Notes: generated by a model not told the origin, from the letters alone. A DNA stretch of 37,253 bases from Hyphomicrobiales bacterium (GCA_028869185.1 JAGWTA010000024.1:1-37253), one strand, 5' to 3'; shown: positions 1-8,455, counted from the first letter of the stretch. Program-made: numbers and translations.

Positions 1-14
1 AGAAGGAGAAAGCC

Positions 15-428
15 ATGTATCACGGACGCGCAAAGCGCCGCTTCAATCGTTCCGCCGAACACCGCAAGGCGATGTTCGCCAATATGGCGCAGGCGCTCAT
101 CAAGCATGAGCAAATCGTCACGACGCTGCCGAAGGCCAAGGATCTGCGTCCGGTCGTCGAAAAGCTCGTCACGCTCGGCAAGCGCGGCGACTTGCACGCC
201 CGCCGTCAGGCGATTGCGCAGATCAAGGATGTCGCGCTGGTCAAGAAGCTGTTCGATGTGCTGGGCCCGCGCTACAAGGACCGCAACGGCGGCTATACGC
301 GCGTGCTGAAGGCGGGCTTCCGCTTCGGCGACAATGCGCCGATGGCGGTGATCGAATTCGTCGACCGCGACGTGAACGCCAAGGGGCAGGATTCGGGCCC
401 CGCGCAGGAAACGGCCGACGCCGCATAA
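15..428 (+). CDS. rplQ: 50S ribosomal protein L17
   Basis: Large-subunit ribosomal protein L17, 137 residues, close to the normal bacterial length with a short acidic/Ala-rich tail. The N-terminus [20 protein letters not shown] is the family signature and is followed by the conserved [19 protein letters not shown] region. A strong ribosome-binding site (AAGGAGA) lies just upstream, at the left edge of the window. In proteobacteria rplQ normally closes the alpha operon after rpoA, which would lie to the left of this window. A strong intrinsic terminator directly follows, consistent with the operon ending here. Confidence 0.98.
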   Translation: MYHGRAKRRFNRSAEHRKAMFANMAQALIKHEQIVTTLPKAKDLRPVVEKLVTLGKRGDLHARRQAIAQIKDVALVKKLFDVLGPRYKDRNGGYTRVLKAGFRFGDNAPMAVIEFVDRDVNAKGQDSGPAQETADAA

Positions 429-451
429 GGCGCCCCGTCACGGATTTTCAC

Positions 452-479
452 AAAGGCGGCCCGCAAGGCCGCCTTTTTT
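452..479 (+). terminator. Rho-independent terminator after rplQ
   Basis: A perfect 10-bp stem (452-461 paired with 467-476) encloses the 5-nt loop CGCAA, and a T-run follows to 479. It lies 24 nt after the rplQ stop, so it probably ends the ribosomal operon and separates it from the protease gene downstream. Confidence 0.92.
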
Positions 480-596
480 CTTGCGGCCGCTTTTTTGCGT
501 CGCGCCCGATTGCCGCCGCGCAGTTGCGACATAGATTTCGGCATGAAAGAATCGTCAGGCGCGCTCTTTGCGCCGCGCTGGAATTGGAGAATTGCG

Positions 597-2018
597 ATGC
601 GACTGTCTTTTCTGCGCGCCGCTGCAGTTGTGGGCGCTGCGCTCTTTGTCGGAAACGCATCGGCGCAGGCGTTGCTGTCGCCCGAGCGCGTTGCGCCGCA
701 GAGCCGCGCGCAAACCATGCTGTCCTTCGCGCCGGTTGTGAAAAGGGCGCAACCGTCGGTCGTCAACGTTTACGCATCGCGCAAGGAAACGGTCGTCAAC
801 AATCCGCTGTTCGACGATCCGATCTTCCGGCACTTCTTTGGCGACCGCGCGCCCGGCGCGCCGGGCGGACAGACCGCGCAATCGCTGGGGTCGGGCGTGA
901 TCGTCGATCCGGCTGGACTCATCATCACCAATTATCATGTCATCGACGGCATGACGGATGTGAAAGTCGCGCTGTCCGACAAGCGCGAATATGAAGCGAG
1001 CATTCTCGTGCGCGACCAGCGCACCGATCTTGCGGTGCTCAAGCTCAAGGGCGCGACGGGTCTGCCAGCGATGGAGCTCGGCGATTCCGATGCGCTCGAG
1101 GTCGGCGATCTCGTGCTCGCCATTGGCAATCCGTTCGGCGTCGGTCAGACGGTGACGCAGGGCATTGTTTCTGCGCTGGCGCGCACGCAGGCCGGCATTT
1201 CCGATTACGGCTTCTTCATCCAGACGGATGCGGCCATCAATCCCGGCAATTCCGGCGGCGCGCTGGTCGACATGAATGCGCGGCTCGTCGGCGTCAATTC
1301 CGCCATCTATTCCAAGAGCGGGGGCTCAGTCGGCATCGGCTTCGCCATTCCCGTCAACATGGTCAAGACGGTCATCGCGGCCGCCAAGGGCGGGGTGGGG
1401 CAGGTGCGCCGTCCCTGGCTGGGCGCGACATTGCAGACGGTGTCGAAAGAGATTGCCGATTCCATCGGGCTCGATCGCCCCTCCGGCGCGCTCGTCGCAG
1501 ACGTCATCGAGGCGGGGCCGGCAGCTGCTGGCGGCGTCAAGCGCGGCGATGTGATCGTCGCTGTCGATGGACAGCCGGTCGACGATCCCGAAGGCTTCGG
1601 TTATCGCTTTGGCACCCATGCGATTGGCGGGCAGGCGCAAGTCGCCGTCCTGCGCGGCGGCAAGAAGATCATCCTGCCGGTGGCGCTGTCGGCGGCGCCG
1701 GAAACGCCGCCGCGCGATCCTGTGACGATCCATAATCAGTCGCCGCTCGCCGGCGGGACTTTCGTCAATCTGTCGCCGGCGACGATGGAGGCCTATTCGG
1801 TCGAGGGCGCATCGAGCGGCGTCGTGGTGGCCGAGGTGGAAGCCAATTCCAATGCGGCGGCGATCAACCTGCAACGCGGGGATGTGCTTGTCGCTGTGAA
1901 TGACGCCAGGATCGCGCGCACCAGCGATATCGAACGCGCCGCTGCGGGCCGGCATTATTACTGGAAAATCACCATCACGCGCGGCGGGCAGACGCTGACC
2001 ACGGTGATTGGCGGATAG
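597..2018 (+). CDS. Do/HtrA-family periplasmic serine protease
   Basis: Periplasmic HtrA/Deg-type trypsin-like protease, 473 residues. A signal peptide covers about residues 1-23 (hydrophobic core, ending ASA). The catalytic triad is visible: His114 in TNYHVID, Asp144 in RTDLAVL, Ser219 in NPGNSGG. Two PDZ domains follow, about residues 285-375 and 390-473. The role expected from the family is degradation or chaperoning of misfolded envelope proteins, often as a trimer or larger cage. The start at 597 is chosen because GGAGA lies 6 nt upstream and the signal peptide begins there; the frame is open further upstream from a TTG at 495, but that would put about 34 extra residues before the signal peptide. 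It stands alone between two terminators. Confidence 0.93.
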   Translation: MRLSFLRAAAVVGAALFVGNASAQALLSPERVAPQSRAQTMLSFAPVVKRAQPSVVNVYASRKETVVNNPLFDDPIFRHFFGDRAPGAPGGQTAQSLGSGVIVDPAGLIITNYHVIDGMTDVKVALSDKREYEASILVRDQRTDLAVLKLKGATGLPAMELGDSDALEVGDLVLAIGNPFGVGQTVTQGIVSALARTQAGISDYGFFIQTDAAINPGNSGGALVDMNARLVGVNSAIYSKSGGSVGIGFAIPVNMVKTVIAAAKGGVGQVRRPWLGATLQTVSKEIADSIGLDRPSGALVADVIEAGPAAAGGVKRGDVIVAVDGQPVDDPEGFGYRFGTHAIGGQAQVAVLRGGKKIILPVALSAAPETPPRDPVTIHNQSPLAGGTFVNLSPATMEAYSVEGASSGVVVAEVEANSNAAAINLQRGDVLVAVNDARIARTSDIERAAAGRHYYWKITITRGGQTLTTVIGG

Positions 2019-2064
2019 CGCCGCGCCGCGCACGGCCATCAGCCAGCGCGAGAACCGCCAAACA

Positions 2065-2096
2065 AAAATCCATCCGCAGCGTTGCGGATGGATTTT
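2065..2096. terminator. Bidirectional intrinsic terminator
   Basis: A perfect 14-bp inverted repeat (2065-2078 with 2083-2096) has a GCGT loop. The outer part of the stem is A-rich on the left and T-rich on the right, so both strands give a stem followed by U residues. It sits between the convergent protease gene and the leftward parA-like gene and can serve both. Confidence 0.9.
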
Positions 2097-2140
2097 GGAA
2101 AATGCGGACTGCGTTTTTTACATAACAACGCGAGGCGGCG

Positions 2141-2791
2141 TCAGGCCGCCTTGCGGTTCGTTTTTCCGAGCTTGTTCAGGCGACGCTTGATCGACGCCCA
2201 TAGCGCGTGAATTTCTTCCGACGCGGCGCCGGACGGCGCATATTCCGTTACGCCGAGGCCGTTGCGGGCTGCTTCCTGATAATCGACGCGCGCGCTGATC
2301 ATCGGCGTCAGCATGCCGCCCATCGCTTCGAGCGCGACAGCGCCAGCTTCCACGCGCGCGTTCTGTTGCGCGGGCGGGCACTGATTGAGGAGGAAAGCGT
2401 ATTCGCCGCGCACGCTGCGGATCGCCTTGCGCGTCCTTTCGCTCGCCCAAAGATCGAAAGCGTTGGGGCGCGCGGGGACGATGCAGAGATCGGCGGCCTT
2501 GGCGGCCGCCAGAACAGCCGCTTCCTCGGCGCCGGGCGTGTCGATGATCGTCAGCGTCACGCCTTTCTTGGCGAGCGCGTTGAGAACGGCGGGAAGCTTG
2601 CCGGCGGGGACGGCTTCGACAGGAATGTCTTTTTCGCCGCGCGCTTTCGACCAGTTCAGCAGCGTGCCGAGCCGATCCATGTCGATGATGAAAACGCGTT
2701 CGCCAGCCTCGGCGGCGGCGGCGGCGACGCAGGAGGCCAGCGTGCTTTTGCCGGAGCCGCCCTTCTGCGTGACGAAGGAGATAATGCGCAT
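2141..2791 (-). CDS. Orphan ParA-family ATPase
   Basis: ParA/MinD-family P-loop ATPase, 216 residues. The deviant Walker A motif KGGSGKST (residues 10-17) carries the signature lysine. Walker B is TIIDTPG (81-87). The usual D-x-D-P-Q segment reads IIDMDRLGTLLNW, so Pro-Gln is replaced. No N-terminal helix-turn-helix is present, so it resembles small ParF-type or orphan chromosomal ParAs rather than a plasmid ParA. No parB or centromere-like repeat lies next to it. The start at 2791 is the Met at the beginning of the P-loop strand, preceded by GGGGTGGA. Family members position chromosomes, plasmids, chemoreceptor arrays or other cargo; the cargo here cannot be read from the sequence. Confidence 0.88.
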   Translation of the reverse strand: MRIISFVTQKGGSGKSTLASCVAAAAAEAGERVFIIDMDRLGTLLNWSKARGEKDIPVEAVPAGKLPAVLNALAKKGVTLTIIDTPGAEEAAVLAAAKAADLCIVPARPNAFDLWASERTRKAIRSVRGEYAFLLNQCPPAQQNARVEAGAVALEAMGGMLTPMISARVDYQEAARNGLGVTEYAPSGAASEEIHALWASIKRRLNKLGKTNRKAA

Positions 2792-2943
2792 GAATTCCAC
2801 CCCGAATCGAGTTGGCCGAAAACGCGATACGCGCACAACATGCACAAAATTTGTTGATTCGTAACGTGTTTATGAACACGGGCTTGCGAATAACTCGACT
2901 TTTCGCCTCATCGCATTGCAAAATGCCGCAAATATGGAGCGTT

Positions 2944-4257
2944 ATGAGCGACCTTTTCGACCAGAGCGGATTGCAGAACAACGCGCCGCGCCCGCTTGCC
3001 GACCGGCTGCGTCCGCGGACGCTCGCCGATGTCGCCGGACAAGATCATCTTGTCGGCGCCGATGGCGCGCTTGCGCGGCTCATTCGCTCGGGGTCGCTCG
3101 GCAGTCTGATTTTCTGGGGTCCTCCGGGCACCGGCAAGACGACCGTCGCACGCTTGCTGGCGCATGAAACCGATCTGCATTTTGCGCAGATTTCCGCGAT
3201 CTTTTCCGGCGTCGCAGAATTGAAGAAGACGTTCGAACAGGCGCGCACGCGCCGCATGGCCGGGCAGGGAACGCTGCTGTTCGTCGACGAAATTCATCGC
3301 TTCAATCGCGCGCAGCAGGATTCCTTTTTGCCGGTCATGGAAGACGGCACGGTGACGCTGATCGGCGCGACGACGGAAAATCCGTCCTTCGAACTGAATG
3401 CGGCGCTGTTGTCGCGCGCGCGCGTGATGACCTTCAAGGCGCTCGATGGCGCAGCGATCGAAAGACTGCTGACGCGCGCCGAAGACGCGGAGGGCAAAAA
3501 GCTGCCGCTCGACGAGGACGCGCGCGCCGCGCTCATCGTCATGGCCGACGGCGACGGGCGGGCGGCGCTCACGCTGGCGGAAGAAATCTGGCGCGCCGCG
3601 CGGCCGGATGAAATTTTCGACCGCGCCGGTCTGTCCGCCATCGTCCAGCGGCGCGCGCCGATTTACGACAAGGGGCAGGAGGGACATTACAATCTCATCA
3701 GCGCCCTGCATAAAAGCGTGCGGGGTTCGGATCCCGATGCGGCGCTTTATTATCTCGCGCGCATGTTCGACGGCGGCGAAAATCCTTTGTTCATCGCCCG
3801 TCGCGTCGTGCGCATGGCGGTGGAGGACATCGGACTGGCCGACCCGCAAGCGCTGGTGGTCGCCAACGCCGCGAAAGACGCCTACGATTTTCTCGGCAGC
3901 CCGGAGGGCGAACTCGCGATTGCGCAAGCCGTGATCTATTGCGCGAGCGCCCCCAAGTCCAACGCGGCCTATGTCGCCTACAAGCGCGCCGCGCAGCTCG
4001 CGCGTGAGCATGGCTCGCTCACGCCGCCCAAAACGATCCTCAATGCGCCAACAAAACTGATGCGCGCGGAGGGTTATGGCGAGGACTACGCCTACGACCA
4101 CGATGCGCCGGACGCCTTTTCCGGTCAGGATTACTGGCCCGAGAAACTGGGGCGGCGCAAAATCTACGAACCGGTCGAGCGCGGTTTCGAGCGGGAGATC
4201 GCCAAACGTCTCGAATATTGGGAAAAGCTGCGGCGCGAGCGGCGCGGCCAGTCATGA
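2944..4257 (+). CDS. rarA: Replication-associated recombination protein A (RarA/MgsA)
   Basis: AAA+ ATPase of the RarA (MgsA, WRNIP1) family, 437 residues, typical length. Walker A GPPGTGKT is at 59-66, Walker B LLFVDEIH at 111-118 and sensor 1 in GATTENPSF at 141-149. The C-terminal MgsA tetramerisation region has the typical EGYGEDYAYDH and DYWPE motifs. It acts at stalled replication forks with SSB and the clamp-loader/recombination machinery. The ATG at 2944 has GGAG 4 nt upstream; the upstream in-frame region has no family similarity. The stop precedes crcB by 31 nt, and rarA, crcB and the pseudouridine synthase gene form one transcription unit. Confidence 0.96.
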   Translation: MSDLFDQSGLQNNAPRPLADRLRPRTLADVAGQDHLVGADGALARLIRSGSLGSLIFWGPPGTGKTTVARLLAHETDLHFAQISAIFSGVAELKKTFEQARTRRMAGQGTLLFVDEIHRFNRAQQDSFLPVMEDGTVTLIGATTENPSFELNAALLSRARVMTFKALDGAAIERLLTRAEDAEGKKLPLDEDARAALIVMADGDGRAALTLAEEIWRAARPDEIFDRAGLSAIVQRRAPIYDKGQEGHYNLISALHKSVRGSDPDAALYYLARMFDGGENPLFIARRVVRMAVEDIGLADPQALVVANAAKDAYDFLGSPEGELAIAQAVIYCASAPKSNAAYVAYKRAAQLAREHGSLTPPKTILNAPTKLMRAEGYGEDYAYDHDAPDAFSGQDYWPEKLGRRKIYEPVERGFEREIAKRLEYWEKLRRERRGQS

Positions 4258-4288
4258 CAGGGCGGGCGCTTTGCGCTACCAACAGCCC

Positions 4289-4672
4289 ATGAAAGCTGTT
4301 CTTTTCGTTTTCCTCGGCGCCGGGTTCGGCGGCTCGCTGCGCTATGCGGTCAATATCGGCTGCAGTCGTCTTTTCGGCGCCGAATTTCCCTGGGGCATTC
4401 TGCTCATCAATGTCACGGGCTCGCTGGCGATGGGCCTCATCGCGGGCTGGTTCGCCTTGCGCGCGCATATCGCAGGCGCGCAGGACTGGCGTCTGTTCCT
4501 CACGACGGGCGTTCTTGGAGGCTACACGACCTTCTCCGCCTTCGCGCTCGACTTTGCGGTCCTTTGGCAGCGCGGCGCGCAGATGCAGGCTTTCGTCTAT
4601 CTGCTGGCTTCCGTCCTTTTGTCGATCGTCGCGGTATTTGCCGGTCTTGCGCTGATGCGGGCTGCATCATGA
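4289..4672 (+). CDS. crcB: Fluoride channel CrcB/Fluc
   Basis: Fluoride-exporting Fluc channel subunit, 127 residues with four predicted membrane helices; the family works as an antiparallel dimer. Conserved marks are GGSLRY near residue 14, the pore Asn41 in NVTGS, and the GGYTTFSAF segment (77-85) that carries the pore Phe residues and the central Na+ site. It lies 31 nt after rarA. Its stop overlaps the next start (ATGA), so translation of the pseudouridine synthase is probably coupled. I saw no fluoride riboswitch in the short gap before it, and one would be expected only upstream of the whole unit. Confidence 0.95.
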   Translation: MKAVLFVFLGAGFGGSLRYAVNIGCSRLFGAEFPWGILLINVTGSLAMGLIAGWFALRAHIAGAQDWRLFLTTGVLGGYTTFSAFALDFAVLWQRGAQMQAFVYLLASVLLSIVAVFAGLALMRAAS

Positions 4673-5808
4673 CCAACGGCTCGCAGAAACGGCGCGCGCG
4701 CGCGGCCGACAAGCATCAGCAGGCGGCGTCGGAGCGTACAGGCGTACAGATGCTGAAGGTGGAAGCCGACGAGGCGGGCATGCGGCTCGATCGCTGGTTC
4801 AAGCGTCGCTTTCCGACGCTGACGCTTTCGCATCTGGCGAAAATTGCGCGCAAGGGCGAAGTGCGCGTCGATGGCAAGCGCGTCGAAACATCGACGCGGC
4901 TGGAGGAGGGGCAGAGCGTGCGCGTGCCGCCGCTGGCGCTCACGGCGCCGACTGCGCCGGCCGTGCGACGCGCCTCGCCCGAGGACGCCGCGGCGATCGC
5001 GCGCATGACGCTGTTCGAGGACAAGGACGTTCTCGTCATCAACAAGCCGTATGGCCTTGCCGTGCAGGGCGGCTCCGGCACAACGCGTCATATCGACGGC
5101 ATGCTCGCCGCGCTTGGCGACGACAAGACGCGACCGTTGCTGGTGCACAGGCTCGACCGCGATACGAGCGGCGTTTTGCTGATTGCGAAAAGTCGCAAGA
5201 TCGCTGCCGATCTCGGCGAAATTTTCCGTTCGCGTCGCGCGCAGAAAATCTACTGGGCGCTGGTGGAGGGCGTTCCCAAACCCGCGCAGGGTCGCATTTC
5301 GCTTTATCTCGCCAAGGGCGAGGGCATGGGCGCCGAGCGCGCGCGCGCCGGCGCTGCGCGCAGCCGGGGCAAGCCGGACGTCGAACGACGCGCTCTCGAG
5401 AAGATGCGAGTCGCCCGCCATGGCGAGGACGACGCGCAACATTCGCTGACCTATTACGCGCTCGTCGACAAGGTCGCCCCGAAATGCGCGTGGCTTTCGA
5501 TGAAACCCTTGACGGGGCGCACGCATCAGTTGCGCGCGCATGCCGAGGCGATCGGCCATCCGATTTTCGGCGATCCGAAATACGGGCACGACCACGAGGC
5601 CTTGCAGCGCCAGCGCGATCCGTTGCGCGCCATGCCGGACGGCGTCGAGCGCAAGCTGCATCTGCTGGCGCGACGGCTCGTTCTGCCGCATCCGCGCGGC
5701 GGCGAGATTGACGTCACGGCTCCTTTGCCCGAGCATATGCAAAAGAGCTGGGACATGTTCGGCTTCGACGCCAAACAATATGATCCCATTCTCGATGCGC
5801 CGGAATGA
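4669..5808 (+). CDS. rluC: 23S rRNA pseudouridine synthase, RluC/RluD family
   Basis: Pseudouridine synthase of 379 residues. An S4 RNA-binding domain covers about residues 37-90. The catalytic domain carries HRLDRDTSG with catalytic Asp163 and the family motif TGRTHQLRAHAEAIGHPIFGDPKYG-like block near residues 285-310. The N-terminus has a basic tail of about 20 residues. The ATG at 4669 overlaps the crcB stop by four bases. RluC modifies three uridines of 23S rRNA; the RluC rather than RluD assignment rests mainly on the rarA-crcB neighbourhood common in Rhizobiales and is less sure than the family. Confidence 0.9.
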   Translation: MTNGSQKRRARAADKHQQAASERTGVQMLKVEADEAGMRLDRWFKRRFPTLTLSHLAKIARKGEVRVDGKRVETSTRLEEGQSVRVPPLALTAPTAPAVRRASPEDAAAIARMTLFEDKDVLVINKPYGLAVQGGSGTTRHIDGMLAALGDDKTRPLLVHRLDRDTSGVLLIAKSRKIAADLGEIFRSRRAQKIYWALVEGVPKPAQGRISLYLAKGEGMGAERARAGAARSRGKPDVERRALEKMRVARHGEDDAQHSLTYYALVDKVAPKCAWLSMKPLTGRTHQLRAHAEAIGHPIFGDPKYGHDHEALQRQRDPLRAMPDGVERKLHLLARRLVLPHPRGGEIDVTAPLPEHMQKSWDMFGFDAKQYDPILDAPE

Positions 5809-5835
5809 ATGCGCGCGAATGCAAGGGAGGAATGA

Positions 5836-6453
5836 ATGAAGAATGGTGCGCTTGCGGTCGTCTTTTGCGGCCTTGTGACAGGAAACGTTATGGCTCAGGA
5901 GCGATTGCCGACAATTCCGCCGGCGCAATATGACGCAGAACAGAAGAAGGCGGCCGACGATTTTCTCGCCGCGCGCAAGACGCCCGTGTTCGGCCCGTTC
6001 GAACCTCTGATGCATTCGCCCGAAGTCATGACGCTGTCGCGTTCGATGGGCGACTATCTGCGTTACAAGTCGGCGCTCGGCAATACTCTGTCCGAACTCG
6101 TCATTCTCGTGACAGCGCGCAGCTGGAGCCAGGATTACGAATGGCATGTGCATTATCCGATCGCGCTGAAAGTCGGCATCAAGAAGGAAATCGCCGATGC
6201 GATTGCGGACGGGCGCCGCCCGCAGGCCATGAGCGACGACGAGGCGATCGTTTATGATTTCGCCACGGAGCTGCTGAACAACAAGCGCGTTTCGGACGAC
6301 ACTTTCGCGCGCGCAGAAAAGCGTTTCGGCAAGAAGGGCGTGGTCGATATGGCGGCGATCTGCGGCTATTACACCATGTTGGCGATGGAGATGAATGTCG
6401 CGCGCTATCAGGTTCCCAAGGACGGGCGAAAGCTGCCGCGTTTTCCGGACTGA
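5836..6453 (+). CDS. Secreted carboxymuconolactone decarboxylase-family protein
   Basis: Protein of 205 residues with a likely signal peptide (residues 1-20, ending MA|Q) and an all-helical AhpD/CMD fold. The segment with Glu87, Tyr101-Glu102-Trp103-His104 and His106 matches the CMD active-site region, but there is no CxxC, so it is not an AhpD-like peroxidase. Family members decarboxylate 4-carboxymuconolactone or have unknown roles; an exported version is unlikely to do the cytoplasmic protocatechuate step. The start has GGGAGG 5 nt upstream, 27 nt after the preceding gene, and the stop is 3 nt before ATP12. The substrate is unknown. Confidence 0.85.
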   Translation: MKNGALAVVFCGLVTGNVMAQERLPTIPPAQYDAEQKKAADDFLAARKTPVFGPFEPLMHSPEVMTLSRSMGDYLRYKSALGNTLSELVILVTARSWSQDYEWHVHYPIALKVGIKKEIADAIADGRRPQAMSDDEAIVYDFATELLNNKRVSDDTFARAEKRFGKKGVVDMAAICGYYTMLAMEMNVARYQVPKDGRKLPRFPD

Positions 6454-6456
6454 GAC

Positions 6457-7242
6457 ATGGCCGACGATCTTTCTTCGCAAATCTTCATCGGCGCTGACGA
6501 GCGCGATCCGCTGCGTGCGGTGCAGAAGGACGGTCGCGCGGCGCTGCCGAAGCGTTTCTACAAGAGCGTTGCAGTGGCGGGGCGCGACGGCGCCTTCGCC
6601 ATCCTGCTCGACGACAAGCCTGTGCGCACGCCGGCCGGCAATGCCTTCGCGCTGCCGACCGAGCGGGCGGCCGATCTTGTCTCTGCTGAGTGGCGCGCGC
6701 AGGGCGAACACATCGATCCTGCGGCCATGCCGGTCACGCGCCTCGTCAATTCCGGTCTCGACGGCGTCGCGCGCGATCCGCAGGCGGTCGCCGCCGACAT
6801 CGTGAAATATTCGGCCTCCGATCTCGTCTGCTATCGCGCGGGCGAGCCAGCCTCGCTGGTCGATGCGCAAAATACGGCGTGGAATCCGGCCATCGTTTTT
6901 GCGCGCGAGCGCTACGGCGCGCGTTTCGCGCTTGGCGAGGGCGTCATGTTCGTGACGCAGGACGACGAAGCGATTCACGCCATTGCGCGCGCGGTCGCGC
7001 AGGTCGCGCCAACGCCCCTGAAGCTGGCGGCGTTGCACTCCATGACGACGCTGACCGGTTCGGCCCTGCTGGCGCTGATGGTCGCCGGCGGCGCGCTCGA
7101 TGCTGAAGGCGCCTGGACCGCGGCGCATGTCGACGAAGACCATCAGATGCGGTTGTGGGGCTCCGACGCCGAGGCTTTGGCGCGGCGCAGCGCGCGTTTC
7201 AGGGACATGCAGGCGGCGGCCGCCTTATTCGCTGCGCTTTGA
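6457..7242 (+). CDS. ATP12 family F1-ATPase assembly chaperone
   Basis: ATP12-type chaperone, 261 residues, typical for Alphaproteobacteria and mitochondria, where it assists assembly of the F1 alpha subunit. Family blocks seen in order: RFYKSV, LLDDKPVRTPA, EWRAQGEHIDP, MPVTRLVNS, DLVCYRA, SMTTLTGSALLAL and AAHVDEDHQMRLWGSDAEA near the C-terminus. It begins 3 nt after the preceding stop, so it is probably the last gene of the rarA unit. Its last 18 nt overlap the 3' end of the opposite-strand DUF4260 gene. Confidence 0.95.
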   Translation: MADDLSSQIFIGADERDPLRAVQKDGRAALPKRFYKSVAVAGRDGAFAILLDDKPVRTPAGNAFALPTERAADLVSAEWRAQGEHIDPAAMPVTRLVNSGLDGVARDPQAVAADIVKYSASDLVCYRAGEPASLVDAQNTAWNPAIVFARERYGARFALGEGVMFVTQDDEAIHAIARAVAQVAPTPLKLAALHSMTTLTGSALLALMVAGGALDAEGAWTAAHVDEDHQMRLWGSDAEALARRSARFRDMQAAAALFAAL

Positions 7243-7650
7243 CGCGCCGCCGATCACGCCAAGATGCGTATCGGAGAAACCGCTCGCATATTTCAACCCA
7301 TATCCCAGCGCGCGGTCGAAGCCGATATGGGCGATCCAGAGAATCGCGAAGGAGAAAGCCGGAAGCGCCAGCAGCTTGAAGCTGACGGCTGCGAGCGCGA
7401 AGGGCGTGATATAGGTGTGGGCGGCGTTATAAACGATGGCGCCGATGCGCGGACCGGCGAGATAGGCGAGCAGCGACAGGTCGGGCGCAAAAAACAACAA
7501 CAGCAACGCAAACAGGTTGCCGTTGAAAGGCGGGACTGTGGCGAACCAGACGAAGGCCAGCGCCATCGCCATCATCGCGAGCCCTTCGAGCCGTTCGAGA
7601 AGGCGCGGACCGCCGCGCAGGGCGCCCGGGGCGGCGCTGGCCTGGCTCAT
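7225..7650 (-). CDS. DUF4260 membrane protein
   Basis: Small membrane protein, 141 residues, with about four hydrophobic segments. It has the DUF4260 pattern: FFAPDLSLLAYLAGPRIGAIVYNAAHTYITP followed by ILWIAHIGFDRALGYGLKY, seen here in pieces around residues 57-130. Function is unknown in the family. The ATG at 7650 is chosen because GGAG lies 6 nt upstream; a longer frame from 7704 lacks similarity. It overlaps ATP12 tail-to-tail by 18 nt and is divergent from the glycosylase-like gene. Confidence 0.86.
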   Translation of the reverse strand: MSQASAAPGALRGGPRLLERLEGLAMMAMALAFVWFATVPPFNGNLFALLLLFFAPDLSLLAYLAGPRIGAIVYNAAHTYITPFALAAVSFKLLALPAFSFAILWIAHIGFDRALGYGLKYASGFSDTHLGVIGGASKRSE

Positions 7651-7703
7651 GCTAAACTCCTTGTGACAGATATTTTTCGACAAGCGTTTTTGCAGGCGGG
7701 ACA

Positions 7704-8423
7704 ATGACGGCGTTCAAGACAATTCGCAAACGCGCCGAAACGCGCAAGGGCGGCGCCAGGCAACTTGCCGCGCTGCTGGGCGCAACGCCCGACAATGCAG
7801 CGCTGGCGGCAAAGACGGACGCCCGGCTTTTGTCGTTGATGGCCGAGCGCGTTTTTTGCGCCGGTTTCGTCTGGCGCGTCATCGAGCAGAAATGGCCGGG
7901 ATTCGAAACGGCTTTTCTGGGCTTCGAGCCCAGGGCATTGCTTTTTCAACCCGACGAATTCTGGGAAAAGCTCGCGCGGGATCCGCGCATCGTGCGCAAC
8001 CCGCAGAAAATCCGCTCTGTGCGCGACAATGCCGCATTCATCGAGAAGGCCGGGCAGGCGACGAAGGGATTTGGCGCGGCGCTGGCTGGCTGGCCAGCGG
8101 ACGACCAGATCGGGCTCCTCGATTTTCTGGGCAAGGGCGGCGCGCGCCTTGGCGGCATGACCGGTCAGTATTTTCTGCGCTTTGCGGGGTGGGACGCATT
8201 CATCCTGTCGCGCGATGTCGTGGCTTGCCTGCGCGCGGCGGGCGTCGAACTTACCGAAAAGGCGACGTCCAGAAAGGACCTGAAAGCCGCGCAAGCGCAA
8301 TTCAACGCCTGGCGCGCCGAAACAGGCCTCGCTTACACGCATCTATCGCGCATCTGCGCGCTGTCGATCGGCGAGAATTACGACGCCGAAACACTCCGCG
8401 CGCGGGTGGGCGGCGAAGACTAG
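7704..8423 (+). CDS. DNA-3-methyladenine glycosylase I-like protein (divergent Tag)
   Basis: Protein of 239 residues of the HhH-GPD superfamily, Tag-like branch. The segment ERVFCAGFVWRVIEQKWPGF (residues 48-67) corresponds to the substrate pocket of Tag, and KIRSVRDNAAFI near 105 matches the conserved block after it. It lacks the N-terminal Cys/His pair that helps bind zinc in classical Tag. The residue aligned with the pocket glutamate of E. coli Tag appears to be Arg49, with Glu48 beside it. The role would be base excision of alkylated adenine, but specificity is uncertain. AGGCGGG precedes the ATG. It is divergent from DUF4260 and about 100 nt before pccB. Confidence 0.75.
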   Translation: MTAFKTIRKRAETRKGGARQLAALLGATPDNAALAAKTDARLLSLMAERVFCAGFVWRVIEQKWPGFETAFLGFEPRALLFQPDEFWEKLARDPRIVRNPQKIRSVRDNAAFIEKAGQATKGFGAALAGWPADDQIGLLDFLGKGGARLGGMTGQYFLRFAGWDAFILSRDVVACLRAAGVELTEKATSRKDLKAAQAQFNAWRAETGLAYTHLSRICALSIGENYDAETLRARVGGED

Positions 8424-8432
8424 GAAATTGAT

Positions 8433-8455
8433 CCTTTTTACGGGTTCCCTTTTTA
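8433..8455. repeat. Direct repeat upstream of pccB
   Basis: The octamer CCTTTTTA occurs at 8433-8440 and again at 8448-8455, a 15-nt period, in the 101-nt gap before pccB. It could be part of a promoter or activator site. No known motif was recognised. Confidence 0.3.

Noticed and set aside
2844-2880. Short dyads (ACAAA-A-TTTGT and CGTGTT-TATG-AACACG) in the parA/rarA divergent region
   Set aside because: Arms of 5 and 6 bp are at chance level, and no regulator is linked to the locus.
4597-7143. Very long leftward open frame (848 codons) opposite rluC, the CMD-family gene and ATP12
   Set aside because: It is antisense to three well-supported genes, is rich in Arg/His/Ala as expected for a shadow frame in GC-rich DNA, and shows no family motif.
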